Shown here: positions 9,007 through 16,247 of the stretch, piece by piece | How the letters are laid out: each line of letters begins with the position of its first letter | Numbering within the stretch: the first letter of the stretch is position 1 | Source: Amphimedon queenslandica | Lineage: Eukaryota; Porifera; Demospongiae; Haplosclerida; Niphatidae | Reading direction: 5' to 3' | Assembly: GCF_000090795.2 (NCBI RefSeq) | Contig: NW_003547040.1 | Location: 1 to 20,077, forward strand | Length of the DNA stretch: 20,077 nt | The notes under the pieces: model-generated | What the model saw: only the letters and a program-made list of their open reading frames with translations | What the model was told of the DNA's origin: nothing | The model's database searches: none | Made by a program: the position numbers and the translations under genes

Positions 9007-9043
9007 ACTGTACATTAATCAAGTGTAATTTTATTTTTATTAG

Positions 9044-9184
9044 GGAAGGGTTCTGTTATAGACACTGTGTATGAATACACTGCTCTCAGTCCTTATCAGT
9101 TGGTTGTAGTGAGTGTATCTGCTTGGACTTCAATAGGAGAGGGACCTGTCAGTCCTATTGTTCACATCACCACTGACTCATACA
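9044..9184 (+). CDS. Host exon 10: second half of fibronectin III domain 5
   Basis: The exon is 141 nt (47 codons) from TTTTATTAG to a consensus GTAAGT donor, phase 1 at both ends. It encodes Y-E-Y-T-A-L-S-P-Y-Q-L-V-V-V-S-V-S-A and I-G-E-G-P-V-S-P, the back half of an FN3. Together with exon 9 it makes a 100-residue domain. It is too short and lacks a start codon, so simple ORF calling misses it. It is the last host exon before the nested TRIM array. Confidence 0.82.
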
Positions 9185-9550
9185 GTAAGTATTGTACATG
9201 TACCAATGTACATGTATTGACCATATAATGTATTGATGTAATGATTATATTAACCAAAAGGTGCTATTTGGTATTTTTTTGCAGTTGCCGTACTTTTTAT
9301 TATTGTTATGAATATTATTATGAAACGAAACCTCACCTTCATTTTACGATTTTGCCACGTTATTGAATTTATCTCACACCTGTTATCAACGTAGGAATGA
9401 GAGTACTGTAGTTTACACAATACATAGTCATAATAGTTTTATTTTCATTTTATTCATCACTTACATGTACACTGTACATGCATGTACTGAATGTGAAATT
9501 TGGAAGGGTAAACAATAAACAGATAGCAGTTGGCAAGTCATTTTACTCAT

Positions 9551-9565
9551 AACTTCCTTTAGTCA
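9551..9565 (+). promoter_or_regulatory. Shared motif AACTTCCTTTAGTCA, gene A copy 1
   Basis: This exact 15-mer is found upstream of A (twice), B and D, and with one change upstream of C. It combines an ETS-like CTTCC and an AP-1-like TAGTCA. It lies 317 nt before the A start codon. A regulatory role is inferred from conservation among paralogues only, and recent duplication could explain much of it. Confidence 0.45.
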
Positions 9566-9691
9566 TGAGACTCCGTCATCTTCAAAGCTTTTTTTACTTG
9601 CTGTTTCTTTCTGCCACTGCTCCAGTTATCTCATTCATTAATGTAGATCCTTTATTACTTGGCTGCTACAATAAAAGGAGTGTACTGTCAT

Positions 9692-9706
9692 AACTTCCTT
9701 TAGTCA
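9692..9706 (+). promoter_or_regulatory. Shared motif AACTTCCTTTAGTCA, gene A copy 2
   Basis: Second exact copy, 141 bp after the first and 176 nt before the A start. It is embedded in CATAACTTCCTTTAGTCAGG, so the copying extends slightly beyond the 15-mer. The other three genes show only one copy. Confidence 0.45.
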
Positions 9707-9881
9707 GGAGATATAGAATATTCCAAGAGGTTGTCAGGGCTATCTTTCCCCAGGCTATTCTCATTCTCCTTCATTATTTGTTTGTTCTTTGGTTCTTGCT
9801 CTATCTTTGTTTACAGTCTTCTGACTTTAACTTTTAATTTCAGTTCTTGCTTTATGTACACAATTTTACTTTTTTCTCAAA

Positions 9882-10021
9882 ATGGCAACCAAACCATCTT
9901 TATCTTCTTCTGCTCTCCTCAAACTGGAAGAACAGCTCACCTGTCCTGTGTGTCTTGACCACTATACCAACCCTAAGACTTTACCTTGTCTACATTCATT
10001 CTGCCAGCACTGTCTCGAGAG
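9882..10021 (+). CDS. TRIM-NHL gene A, RING fragment cut by assembly gap
   Basis: Start ATGG at 9882, with A at -3, encodes 46 residues beginning M-A-T-K-P-S, like gene C, and running into the first two-thirds of a C3HC4 RING: Cys21, Cys24, Cys36, His38, Cys41 and Cys44 are all present. The frame has no lesion and stops only because the sequence becomes N. The remaining RING, B-box, coiled coil, filamin and NHL parts are absent from the assembly. By comparison with C followed by D, about 2.4 kb is missing, enough for the rest of A and its 3' flank. It is therefore probably an intact RING-type ubiquitin ligase gene that is mis-assembled, although a real deletion making A a pseudogene cannot be excluded. 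This frame differs from the longer overlapping open frames in the region. Confidence 0.75.
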
Positions 10022-10031
10022 NNNNNNNNNN
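10022..10031. other. Assembly gap (10 N)
   Basis: Ten ambiguous bases are followed by sequence (10032 onward) that matches 15979 onward, upstream of gene D. The left flank matches gene C up to about 13531. In the C-D copy these two points are 2,448 bp apart, so the gap is likely a placeholder for about 2.4 kb of missing sequence. Confidence 0.85.
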
Positions 10032-10300
10032 TAGGACATACTGTATGCTGTAATTCAACCAGTTTACACAGTACACAGATGTAGCTATACTTTATTTTTT
10101 AATTTTACATGTACATGTATTCATCTCATACGTGCACATGTACGTAATGTGGAAGTAAACAATAGGCAGTTGCCAAAATTTAACTCATAACTTCCTTTAG
10201 TCACATGACTTTAATATTCCGTCATCTCAGGACTGTTTTCTTGTTTCTTTCTTTCCAGTTTTATTTCACTCTTGCGTATTTCCCCTCTATTTTTCTTGAA
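10032..10300 (+). promoter_or_regulatory. Upstream region of TRIM-NHL gene B
   Basis: This 269-nt stretch is almost identical to 15979-16247 upstream of gene D, including the same net distance to the ATG. It carries the block CAGTTGCCAAAATTT...AACTTCCTTTAGTCA and a possible 3' splice site TTTCTTTCCAG near 10258. The more distal part of the upstream region, present in the other three units, is lost in the gap. Confidence 0.55.
10189..10203 (+). promoter_or_regulatory. Shared motif AACTTCCTTTAGTCA, gene B
   Basis: Exact copy ending 97 nt before the B start codon, in the same position as in gene D. Confidence 0.45.
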
Positions 10301-12349
10301 ATGACAACCGAACTATCTTCCCCTGATCTCCTCAAACTGGAGGAACAGCTCACCTGTCTGATTTGTCTTGAGCACTTTACCAACCCTAAGATCCTACCCT
10401 GCCATCACTCATTCTGTGAGCACTGTCTGGAGGGATTATCTCGGGTTAAAAAGAATGGGACCTATTACATCTCTTGTCCCACTTGTCGTCGTAGTATAGA
10501 GCTACCAAAAGGAGGAGCAGGAGCTTTCCCTGTAGCATTCACTCTTAACAATCTTAAAGAGTTGTATAGTCAAATGAAGGAGGCAGCAGATTCTATTACT
10601 AGAGAGGCCACATGTAGTGATCATGGAAAGCCTTTAGAGTTCTTTTGTGATACTTGTGCTACAGTAATCTGTTCTCACTGTCCACTACGTAGTCACAAAC
10701 ATCACGAATATGACTTAATTGCTGACAGCTATACTAAACACTGTCAAAAGTTAAGAGAATGTATTGAAGGAAAGAAGGAAGCACTCAAGAAGGTCCTGTC
10801 TGCTCTAGCAAAAAGAGAGGATGAGATCAGAGAGAGAGAAAAAGAAGTCTTAGAAAAAATACATGAAATGGTAGAAGAAATGATGAATGTTCTTTGTCAG
10901 TCAGAGAGGAAACTGACTGAGCACGCAAAGAGGGTCACTGATGCTAAAGTGAAGGTGCTGTCAGAGCAAATGAAATCAGCAGAAATGAGTTTGAGTCTTC
11001 TGGAAGATTTTGAAGGTTATGTGGAACAGAGTCTGAAGACAGACAGTCCTCAACAAGTCCTGAGGTCTAAGAAACAGATGATGGAGCATACAAGTGAAGT
11101 TACTGCAGGGATCAATGTAAAGGAGTTACATCCAAAGGAAAAAGCTGACTTTGTATTGAGTAAAGATATCAAATCGCTACATCACATTGGAGATATTGTG
11201 ACCTACTCATCTACTGCACTACAGCAGTGTAGAGTGAAAAAGATTGATCATATTACACATGCTGGCAAAGCAGTTTCATTTTCACTATCAATGGAGGCAC
11301 CAGATTCATCTCTTTTGTCTGTTCCCCTATCTTCTCTGAGGTGTAGTCTAGTACCAGTTGGTAAAGGTGATCAATCCATTCACACTACAGTCACTACCAC
11401 CAGCACTGATCCTGGAGTGTATAGGATACAGTGTAACCTTTCAACACGTGGTACTCATACAGTAAAAGTACAAGTATATGATGTACACCTTGAAGATACC
11501 TCACTAGTCATCCCATTCAATCCTTACCTTTACAGTATTACTCAAGTATGCACTGTAGCTGAGCTTAATGGTCCTTATGGAGTTTCTGTAAGTGGCAACC
11601 GTGTTATAATAACTGAGTGTAATGGTCACTGTGTAACAATACTGGATAGAGAAGGAAGAAAAGTGAAATCATTAGGAGGGGAAGGAGGAAGGAGTAATGT
11701 CAAATTTATTTATCCTCGTGGTGTAGCCATTACTCCAGACAAATTCATTCTTGTATCTGATAATCACAGGATTCAGAAGATAAGCATGGATGGATACCTT
11801 ATAGCATCAGTTGGTAAGTATGGCAGTGAACCACTACAATTCAAATATCCTTCTGGTATAGTCATTTCTCCTATAACAGGACAGGCTTATATTGCTGAGT
11901 ATGATAATCATCGTATACAAGTCTTGAATCCTGATCTAACCTTCTCTCATTTCTTTGGTAGTAAAGGATCAGCTAATGGACAGTTTCAGTCTCCATGTGG
12001 CATTGCTATTGACAGTCAAGGATTAGTGTATGTTGCTGATACTTTTAATCATCGCATTCAGAAGTTCTCTTCAGATAGAAAGTTTGTGGGTCAGTTTGGT
12101 ACGTATGGATCTGGCCCTGGACAGCTTAATAAGCCATTAGATATAGCAATAGACACTGCAGCTACTGGTCTAGTGTATGTTAGTGAATGGGGCAATAATC
12201 GTATATCAGTCTTCACTAGTGATGGCGTGTTTGTTAGTAGGTTTGGAAGGGGAGGCAGTAATATTGATCAGTTTTATGGATTAACATTTGATAAAGATGG
12301 ATTCTTGTATGTTTGTAATTTTAATAATAGCCGACTTATTGTGTATTAG
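10301..12349 (+). CDS. TRIM-NHL gene B: RING / B-box 2 / coiled coil / filamin / NHL protein
   Basis: An intronless frame of 682 codons, probably a cytosolic RING-type E3 ubiquitin ligase of the TRIM2/TRIM3/TRIM71 architecture. RING C3HC4: Cys19, Cys22, Cys34, His36, Cys39, Cys42, Cys59, Cys62. A single B-box type 2 follows: Cys105, His108, Cys116, Cys119, Cys124, Cys127, His132, His135. Then come a charged coiled coil (about 143-267), a filamin/ABP280-like domain (about 285-405) and six NHL repeats about 47 residues apart (about 420-682), enough for a six-bladed propeller, which in this family binds RNA or protein. The frame is open 32 codons upstream from 10205, but that hydrophobic extension has no similarity to the one upstream of C, whereas similarity begins at L-E-M-x-T. 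The internal ATG also has G at -3, so I start at 10301. Oddity: a 9-nt deletion in the last NHL repeat relative to C and D. The ortholog name is not assignable. Confidence 0.93.
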   Translation: MTTELSSPDLLKLEEQLTCLICLEHFTNPKILPCHHSFCEHCLEGLSRVKKNGTYYISCPTCRRSIELPKGGAGAFPVAFTLNNLKELYSQMKEAADSITREATCSDHGKPLEFFCDTCATVICSHCPLRSHKHHEYDLIADSYTKHCQKLRECIEGKKEALKKVLSALAKREDEIREREKEVLEKIHEMVEEMMNVLCQSERKLTEHAKRVTDAKVKVLSEQMKSAEMSLSLLEDFEGYVEQSLKTDSPQQVLRSKKQMMEHTSEVTAGINVKELHPKEKADFVLSKDIKSLHHIGDIVTYSSTALQQCRVKKIDHITHAGKAVSFSLSMEAPDSSLLSVPLSSLRCSLVPVGKGDQSIHTTVTTTSTDPGVYRIQCNLSTRGTHTVKVQVYDVHLEDTSLVIPFNPYLYSITQVCTVAELNGPYGVSVSGNRVIITECNGHCVTILDREGRKVKSLGGEGGRSNVKFIYPRGVAITPDKFILVSDNHRIQKISMDGYLIASVGKYGSEPLQFKYPSGIVISPITGQAYIAEYDNHRIQVLNPDLTFSHFFGSKGSANGQFQSPCGIAIDSQGLVYVADTFNHRIQKFSSDRKFVGQFGTYGSGPGQLNKPLDIAIDTAATGLVYVSEWGNNRISVFTSDGVFVSRFGRGGSNIDQFYGLTFDKDGFLYVCNFNNSRLIVY

Positions 12350-12685
12350 ATTTTCATTATTATTATAATTAGCTTTTTGATGGAAATAGTATTTAGTATT
12401 TTAATGAAAAAATAGTATTAGAAAGGGTTCGGAAGATGAGAAAGAGAATGTTTTTATGTATGGTAGACCGTCTAACTATTATTAAAGTTAAATAGCCTAA
12501 TCTTCATTAAAGGAGGGTGTGGTCACAATGAAATAAAATGGCGGCTATCAGCAGCCTAAGCTCATTTGCAGCAAACGGTCAGCAAAATAAGCTATCCAAA
12601 AACTTCTCTAGCAGCAAGGAAGGTGATACACTACAGCAATAGCGGGGCTTGGGGCTGAGCCCCTTAATGTTTTACATTCTTCTAG
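12350..12685. other. Intergenic region B to C, 3' flank of B
   Basis: AT-rich 3' flank with a possible ATTAAA polyadenylation signal at 12481-12486. Dispersed repeat copy 2 lies at 12507-12664. No gene seen. Confidence 0.55.
12507..12664. repeat. Dispersed GGTGTGGTCAC / ATGGCGGCT repeat, copy 2
   Basis: Collinear with 5148-5270 in intron 6 over several blocks. This copy ends in a GC-rich imperfect palindrome, GGGGCTTGGGGCTGAGCCCC (12644-12663). Neither copy has a recognisable coding region or tRNA-like box, so the class is unknown. Confidence 0.65.
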
Positions 12686-13042
12686 TGTATTGATGTAATG
12701 ATTATACATGTACCAAAAGGTGCTGTTGTGTATATTTTTTTGCAGTTGCCATACTTTTTATTATTGTTTTGAATATCATTATAAAACAAGACCTGGTATG
12801 CCTTCATTTTATGATTTTGCCACATTATTGAATTCATTTCACACCTGTTATCAACGTAGGAATGAGAGTACTGTAGTTTGCACAAATGCATTCAATACAT
12901 AGTCATAATAGTTTTATTTTCATTTTATTCATGACTTTCTTGTACATGTGTACATGTACACTGTACTGTACATGCATGTATAGAATGTGAAATTTGGAAG
13001 CATAAGTAGTAAACAAACAACAGTTGCCTACATTTTACTTTT

Positions 13043-13057
13043 AACTTCCTTCAGTCA
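13043..13057 (+). promoter_or_regulatory. Shared motif AACTTCCTTCAGTCA, gene C variant
   Basis: Same motif as in A, B and D with T to C at position 10. It ends 334 nt before the C start codon, similar to copy 1 of gene A. Confidence 0.42.
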
Positions 13058-13130
13058 CAAGACTTTGTCATCTTCAAAGCTTTTCTTACTTGCTGTTTCT
13101 TTCTGCTACTGCTCCAGTTATCTCATTCAT

Positions 13131-13139
13131 TATATAAAG
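13131..13139 (+). promoter_or_regulatory. TATA-box-like sequence upstream of gene C
   Basis: TATATAAAG matches the TATA consensus and lies 261 nt before the start codon. The aligned position in gene A reads TTAATGTAG and has no TATA match, so if functional it is specific to C. In AT-rich DNA this could easily be chance. Confidence 0.3.
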
Positions 13140-13391
13140 TAAACTGAAATTTACCTTTATTACTTGGCAGCTGTAAGTACTTACTACTATCAACCATACA
13201 ATATTCCAAGAGGTCATCAGGGCTATCTTTCCCCACGCTACTCTCATTCGACTTCATTTTGACTTCTTAATTTTTTATTGTTTGTTCTTTGGTTCTTGCT
13301 CTATTTTTGTTTACGTCTTCTGACTTTAACTTTTCATTTTTTAGTGCTTGCTTTTACATGCAATATATTTTTTTTACTTTTTTGTCTTGAA

Positions 13392-15461
13392 ATGGCAACC
13401 AAACCATCATCTTCTTCTCCTGGTCTCCTCAAACTGGAGGAACAGCTCACCTGTCCTGTGTGTTTTGACCACTATACCAGCCCTAAAATCCTACCCTGCC
13501 ATCACTCCTTCTGTGAGCTCTGTCTGGAGGGATTACCTCTGGATAAGAAGAATGAGACCTATTACCTCTCTTGTCCCACTTGTCGTCATTGTACAGAGTT
13601 ACCAGAAGAAGGAATAGGAGCCTTTCCTGTAGCATTCTACCTGAACAACCTCAAAGAGATGTACAGTCTAATGAAGAAGACAGCAGACTTATCAGATCCT
13701 CAAGAGGCCACATGTAGTGATCATGGAAAGCCTTTGGAGCTATTTTGTGAAACATGTGATAGAGTAATCTGTGTTACCTGCTTAGCTCATAATCACAAAC
13801 ATCATGAATATGACTTAATCACTGACAGTTATACTAAACACTGTCAAAAGTTAAGAGAATGTCTATCACCAGTTAAAGTAAAGAAGGAAGCACTCAAGAA
13901 GGTCCTGTCTGCTCTAGCAGAGAGAGAGGGTGAGATCAGAGAGAGAGGAGAAGGAGTCTTAGAAGAAATACATGGAATGATAGAGGAAATGAATGTTCTT
14001 CGTCAGTCAGAGAGGAAACTGACTGAGCAGGCAAAGAGGGTCACTGATGATAAACTAAAGGTGCTGTCAGAGCAAATGAAATCAGCAGAAATGAGTTTGA
14101 GTCTTCTGGAGGATATTGAAGATTATGTGGAACAGAGCCTGAAGACAAGCAGTCCTCAACAAGTCCTGAGGTCTAAGAAACAGATGATGGAGCGTATGAG
14201 TGAAGTTACTGCATGGATCAATGTGGAGGAGTTACATCCAAAGGAAAAAGCCGACTTTATATTGAGTAAAGATGTCAAATCACTGCATCACATTGGAGAT
14301 ATTATTTCAGGCACTCCTGCACTACAGCAGTGTAGAGTGAAGAAGATTGATGGTATTACGCTTGCTAGCAAAGCAGTTTCATTTTTACTATCAATGGAGT
14401 CACCAGATTCATCTCCTTTATCTATTCCCCTCTCTTCTTACAGGTGTAGTCTAGTACCAGTTGGTAAAGGTAGACCCATTCACACTACAGTCACTACCAC
14501 AGGCACTGATCCTGGAGTGTATAGGATACAGTGTAACCCTTCAACACGTGGTACTCATACAGTAAAAGTACTAGTATATGATGTACACCTTGAGGATACC
14601 TTAATAGTCATCCCTTTCAATCCTTACCTTAATAGAATCACTCCAGTACGCACTGTAGCTGAGCTTAATGGTTCCTATGGAGTTACTGTATATGACAACC
14701 GTGTTATAGTAACTGAGTGCAATGGTCACTGTGTAACAATACTGGATAGAGAAGGAAAGAAAGTGAAATCATTAGGAGGGGAAGGAGGAAGTGGTAATGT
14801 CAAGTTTTCTTTTCCTAGTGGTATAGCCATTACTCCAGAAAAATTCTTTCTTGTATCTGATAGTAATCACAGGATCCAGAAGATAAGTATGGATGGATAC
14901 CTTATAGCATCAGTTGGTAAGTATGGCAGTGGACCACTACAATTCAAGTATCCTTCTGGTATAGCCATTTCTCCTATAACAGGACAGGTTTATATTGCTG
15001 ATAAATTTAATCATCGTATACAAGTCTTGAATCCTGATCTAACCTTCTCTCATTCATTTGGTAGTAAAGGATCAGCTAATGGACTGTTTATTTCTCCACA
15101 TGACATTGCTATTGACAGTCAAGGATTAGTGTATGTTGCTGACTATGGTAATTATCGCATTCAGAGGTTCACTCCAAAGGGAAAGTTTGTGAGTCAGTTT
15201 GGTACTTATGGATCTGGTCCTGGACAGCTTAAAGAGCCAAAAGGTATAACAATAGACACTGCAGCTACTGGTCTAGTGTATGTTAGTGAATATGGCAATC
15301 ATCGTATATCAGTCTTCACTAGTGATGGTGTGTTTGTTAGTAGCTTTGGAAGTAAAGGCAATAATATTGATCAGTTTATTTGTCCTAGTGGATTAACATT
15401 TGATAAAGATGGCTTCTTGCATGTTTGTGATTTTAATAATAAGCGACTTGTTATTTATTAG
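13392..15461 (+). CDS. TRIM-NHL gene C: RING / B-box 2 / coiled coil / filamin / NHL protein
   Basis: An intronless frame of 689 codons with the same architecture and expected activity as gene B (ubiquitin ligase plus NHL propeller). RING: Cys21, Cys24, Cys36, His38, Cys41, Cys44, Cys61, Cys64. B-box 2: Cys108, His111, Cys119, Cys122, Cys127, Cys130, His135, His138. The coiled coil has an S-P-V-K-V insert relative to B and D, then come the filamin-like domain and six NHL repeats to the C terminus. The start at 13392 (GAAATGG, a strong context) gives M-A-T-K-P-S, matching gene A; the open frame upstream from 13278 encodes a hydrophobic, unconserved stretch and is probably 5'UTR. It is the closest partner of A in both upstream DNA and N terminus, but shares coiled-coil codons with D. 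Confidence 0.93.
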   Translation: MATKPSSSSPGLLKLEEQLTCPVCFDHYTSPKILPCHHSFCELCLEGLPLDKKNETYYLSCPTCRHCTELPEEGIGAFPVAFYLNNLKEMYSLMKKTADLSDPQEATCSDHGKPLELFCETCDRVICVTCLAHNHKHHEYDLITDSYTKHCQKLRECLSPVKVKKEALKKVLSALAEREGEIRERGEGVLEEIHGMIEEMNVLRQSERKLTEQAKRVTDDKLKVLSEQMKSAEMSLSLLEDIEDYVEQSLKTSSPQQVLRSKKQMMERMSEVTAWINVEELHPKEKADFILSKDVKSLHHIGDIISGTPALQQCRVKKIDGITLASKAVSFLLSMESPDSSPLSIPLSSYRCSLVPVGKGRPIHTTVTTTGTDPGVYRIQCNPSTRGTHTVKVLVYDVHLEDTLIVIPFNPYLNRITPVRTVAELNGSYGVTVYDNRVIVTECNGHCVTILDREGKKVKSLGGEGGSGNVKFSFPSGIAITPEKFFLVSDSNHRIQKISMDGYLIASVGKYGSGPLQFKYPSGIAISPITGQVYIADKFNHRIQVLNPDLTFSHSFGSKGSANGLFISPHDIAIDSQGLVYVADYGNYRIQRFTPKGKFVSQFGTYGSGPGQLKEPKGITIDTAATGLVYVSEYGNHRISVFTSDGVFVSSFGSKGNNIDQFICPSGLTFDKDGFLHVCDFNNKRLVIY

Positions 15462-16247
15462 ATTTTAAAAATTTTATTATGATGATGTAATTCGTGTTTG
15501 ATTTATAAAAATACTCTACAACATTGTGGTCCAATGGTGACAGCTTTGATAATCAGTGTCACAATATTGCTGGGTGTGACAATGCATGCATGAGTATTCT
15601 CTATGAGATACATGTATATGCATGCATGTACTTGTATAACCAAAAGGTGCTGTCGGTTATATTTTTTATGCAACAGCGTTGAATTGACTTTACCTTTATT
15701 ATTGTTATGAATATCATTTAAAACGAGATCACACCTTATTCATGTCATTTACATCATTTTATATTGCATTGTCGTCAAATTTTTGAATTTATCTCATGTG
15801 TCCTGTTATTAAAGTATAGAAAATGAGAGTAGTTGTGTTTGTGTACCTTATAGACGGTTGGCAATATGCCTGTAGACATAAGGTGTCTGAGTTGTAACTC
15901 CTAATACTAATATCTGCCTTCATTTGTGATGAAACAAAACCTAATTATTTAGTAATACTTTTACTTTAGACCTAACTATAGGACATACCGTATGCTGTAA
16001 TTCAACCAGTTTACACAGTACACAGATGTAACTATACTTTATTTTTAATTTTTACATGTACACGTATTCATCTCATACGTGCACATGTATGTAATGTGGA
16101 AGTAAACAATAGGCAGTTGCCAAAATTTAACTCATAACTTCCTTTAGTCACATGACTTTAATATTCCATCATCTCAGGGCTGTTTTCTTGTTTCTTTCTT
16201 TCCAGTTTTATTTCACTCTTGCGTATTTCCCCTCTATTTTTCTTGAA
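15462..16247 (+). promoter_or_regulatory. Intergenic C to D and upstream region of gene D
   Basis: The first part is the 3' flank of C. From about 15640 (CCAAAAGGTGCTGT) it resembles the upstream regions of A and C, more diverged. From 15979 it is nearly identical to 10032 onward upstream of B. The shared motif is at 16137-16151 and a possible 3' splice site TTTCTTTCCAG near 16205. No additional gene is seen. Confidence 0.55.
16137..16151 (+). promoter_or_regulatory. Shared motif AACTTCCTTTAGTCA, gene D
   Basis: Exact copy ending 96 nt before the D start codon, equivalent to the gene B copy. Confidence 0.45.

Larger units (their letters stand above)
7952..9043 (+). other. Host intron 9, filled by a ~180-bp tandem repeat
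   Basis: Intron of 1,092 nt splitting one FN3 domain. The tandem array at 8080-8862 and an inverted copy at about 8900-8945 occupy most of it, followed by a TACATG tract (8975-9006). The small open frames seen here lie inside the repeats. No gene seen. Confidence 0.7.
9229..9881 (+). promoter_or_regulatory. Upstream region of TRIM-NHL gene A
   Basis: From TGTATTGATGTAATGATTAT onward this region is collinear with 12686-13391 upstream of gene C, and its first part is more distantly similar to about 15640-15835 upstream of D. It contains CCAAAAGGTGCT, a TTTTTTTGCAGTTGCC block, CACCTGTTATCAACGTAGGA and two copies of AACTTCCTTTAGTCA. Possible 3' splice sites (TTTACAG about 9817, TTTCAG about 9842) would allow a 5'UTR intron. 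The transcription start is unknown. Confidence 0.55.
12686..13391 (+). promoter_or_regulatory. Upstream region of TRIM-NHL gene C
   Basis: Collinear with 9229-9881 upstream of A with scattered differences. It includes CCAAAAGGTGCT, a TTTTTTTGCAGTTGCC block, CACCTGTTATCAACGTAGGA, a TACATG tract (about 12942-12978) and the shared motif. Small open frames on both strands here are not conserved and I do not call them. The 3' limit is simply the start codon. Confidence 0.55.

Noticed and set aside
8650-9028. Short open frames within and after the tandem repeat, both strands
   Set aside because: They lie in repeat units and the TACATG tract; they share no similarity with the neighbouring domains.
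9882-10021. Gene A called as a truncated pseudogene
   Set aside because: There is no stop or frameshift; the truncation coincides exactly with an assembly gap whose flanks predict about 2.4 kb missing.
9731-10053. Two longer frames over the gene A start
   Set aside because: The frame starting at 9882 matches RING genes B-D; these are out-of-frame shadows, and one crosses the N gap.
12682-12902. Small open frames on both strands upstream of gene C
   Set aside because: The homologous DNA upstream of A has base changes and length differences that break them; it looks like conserved regulatory DNA.
15985-16010. CCGTAT near 15986 as the end of another MITE
   Set aside because: No matching inverted end with a TA flank was found, and the homologous site upstream of B has a changed base.
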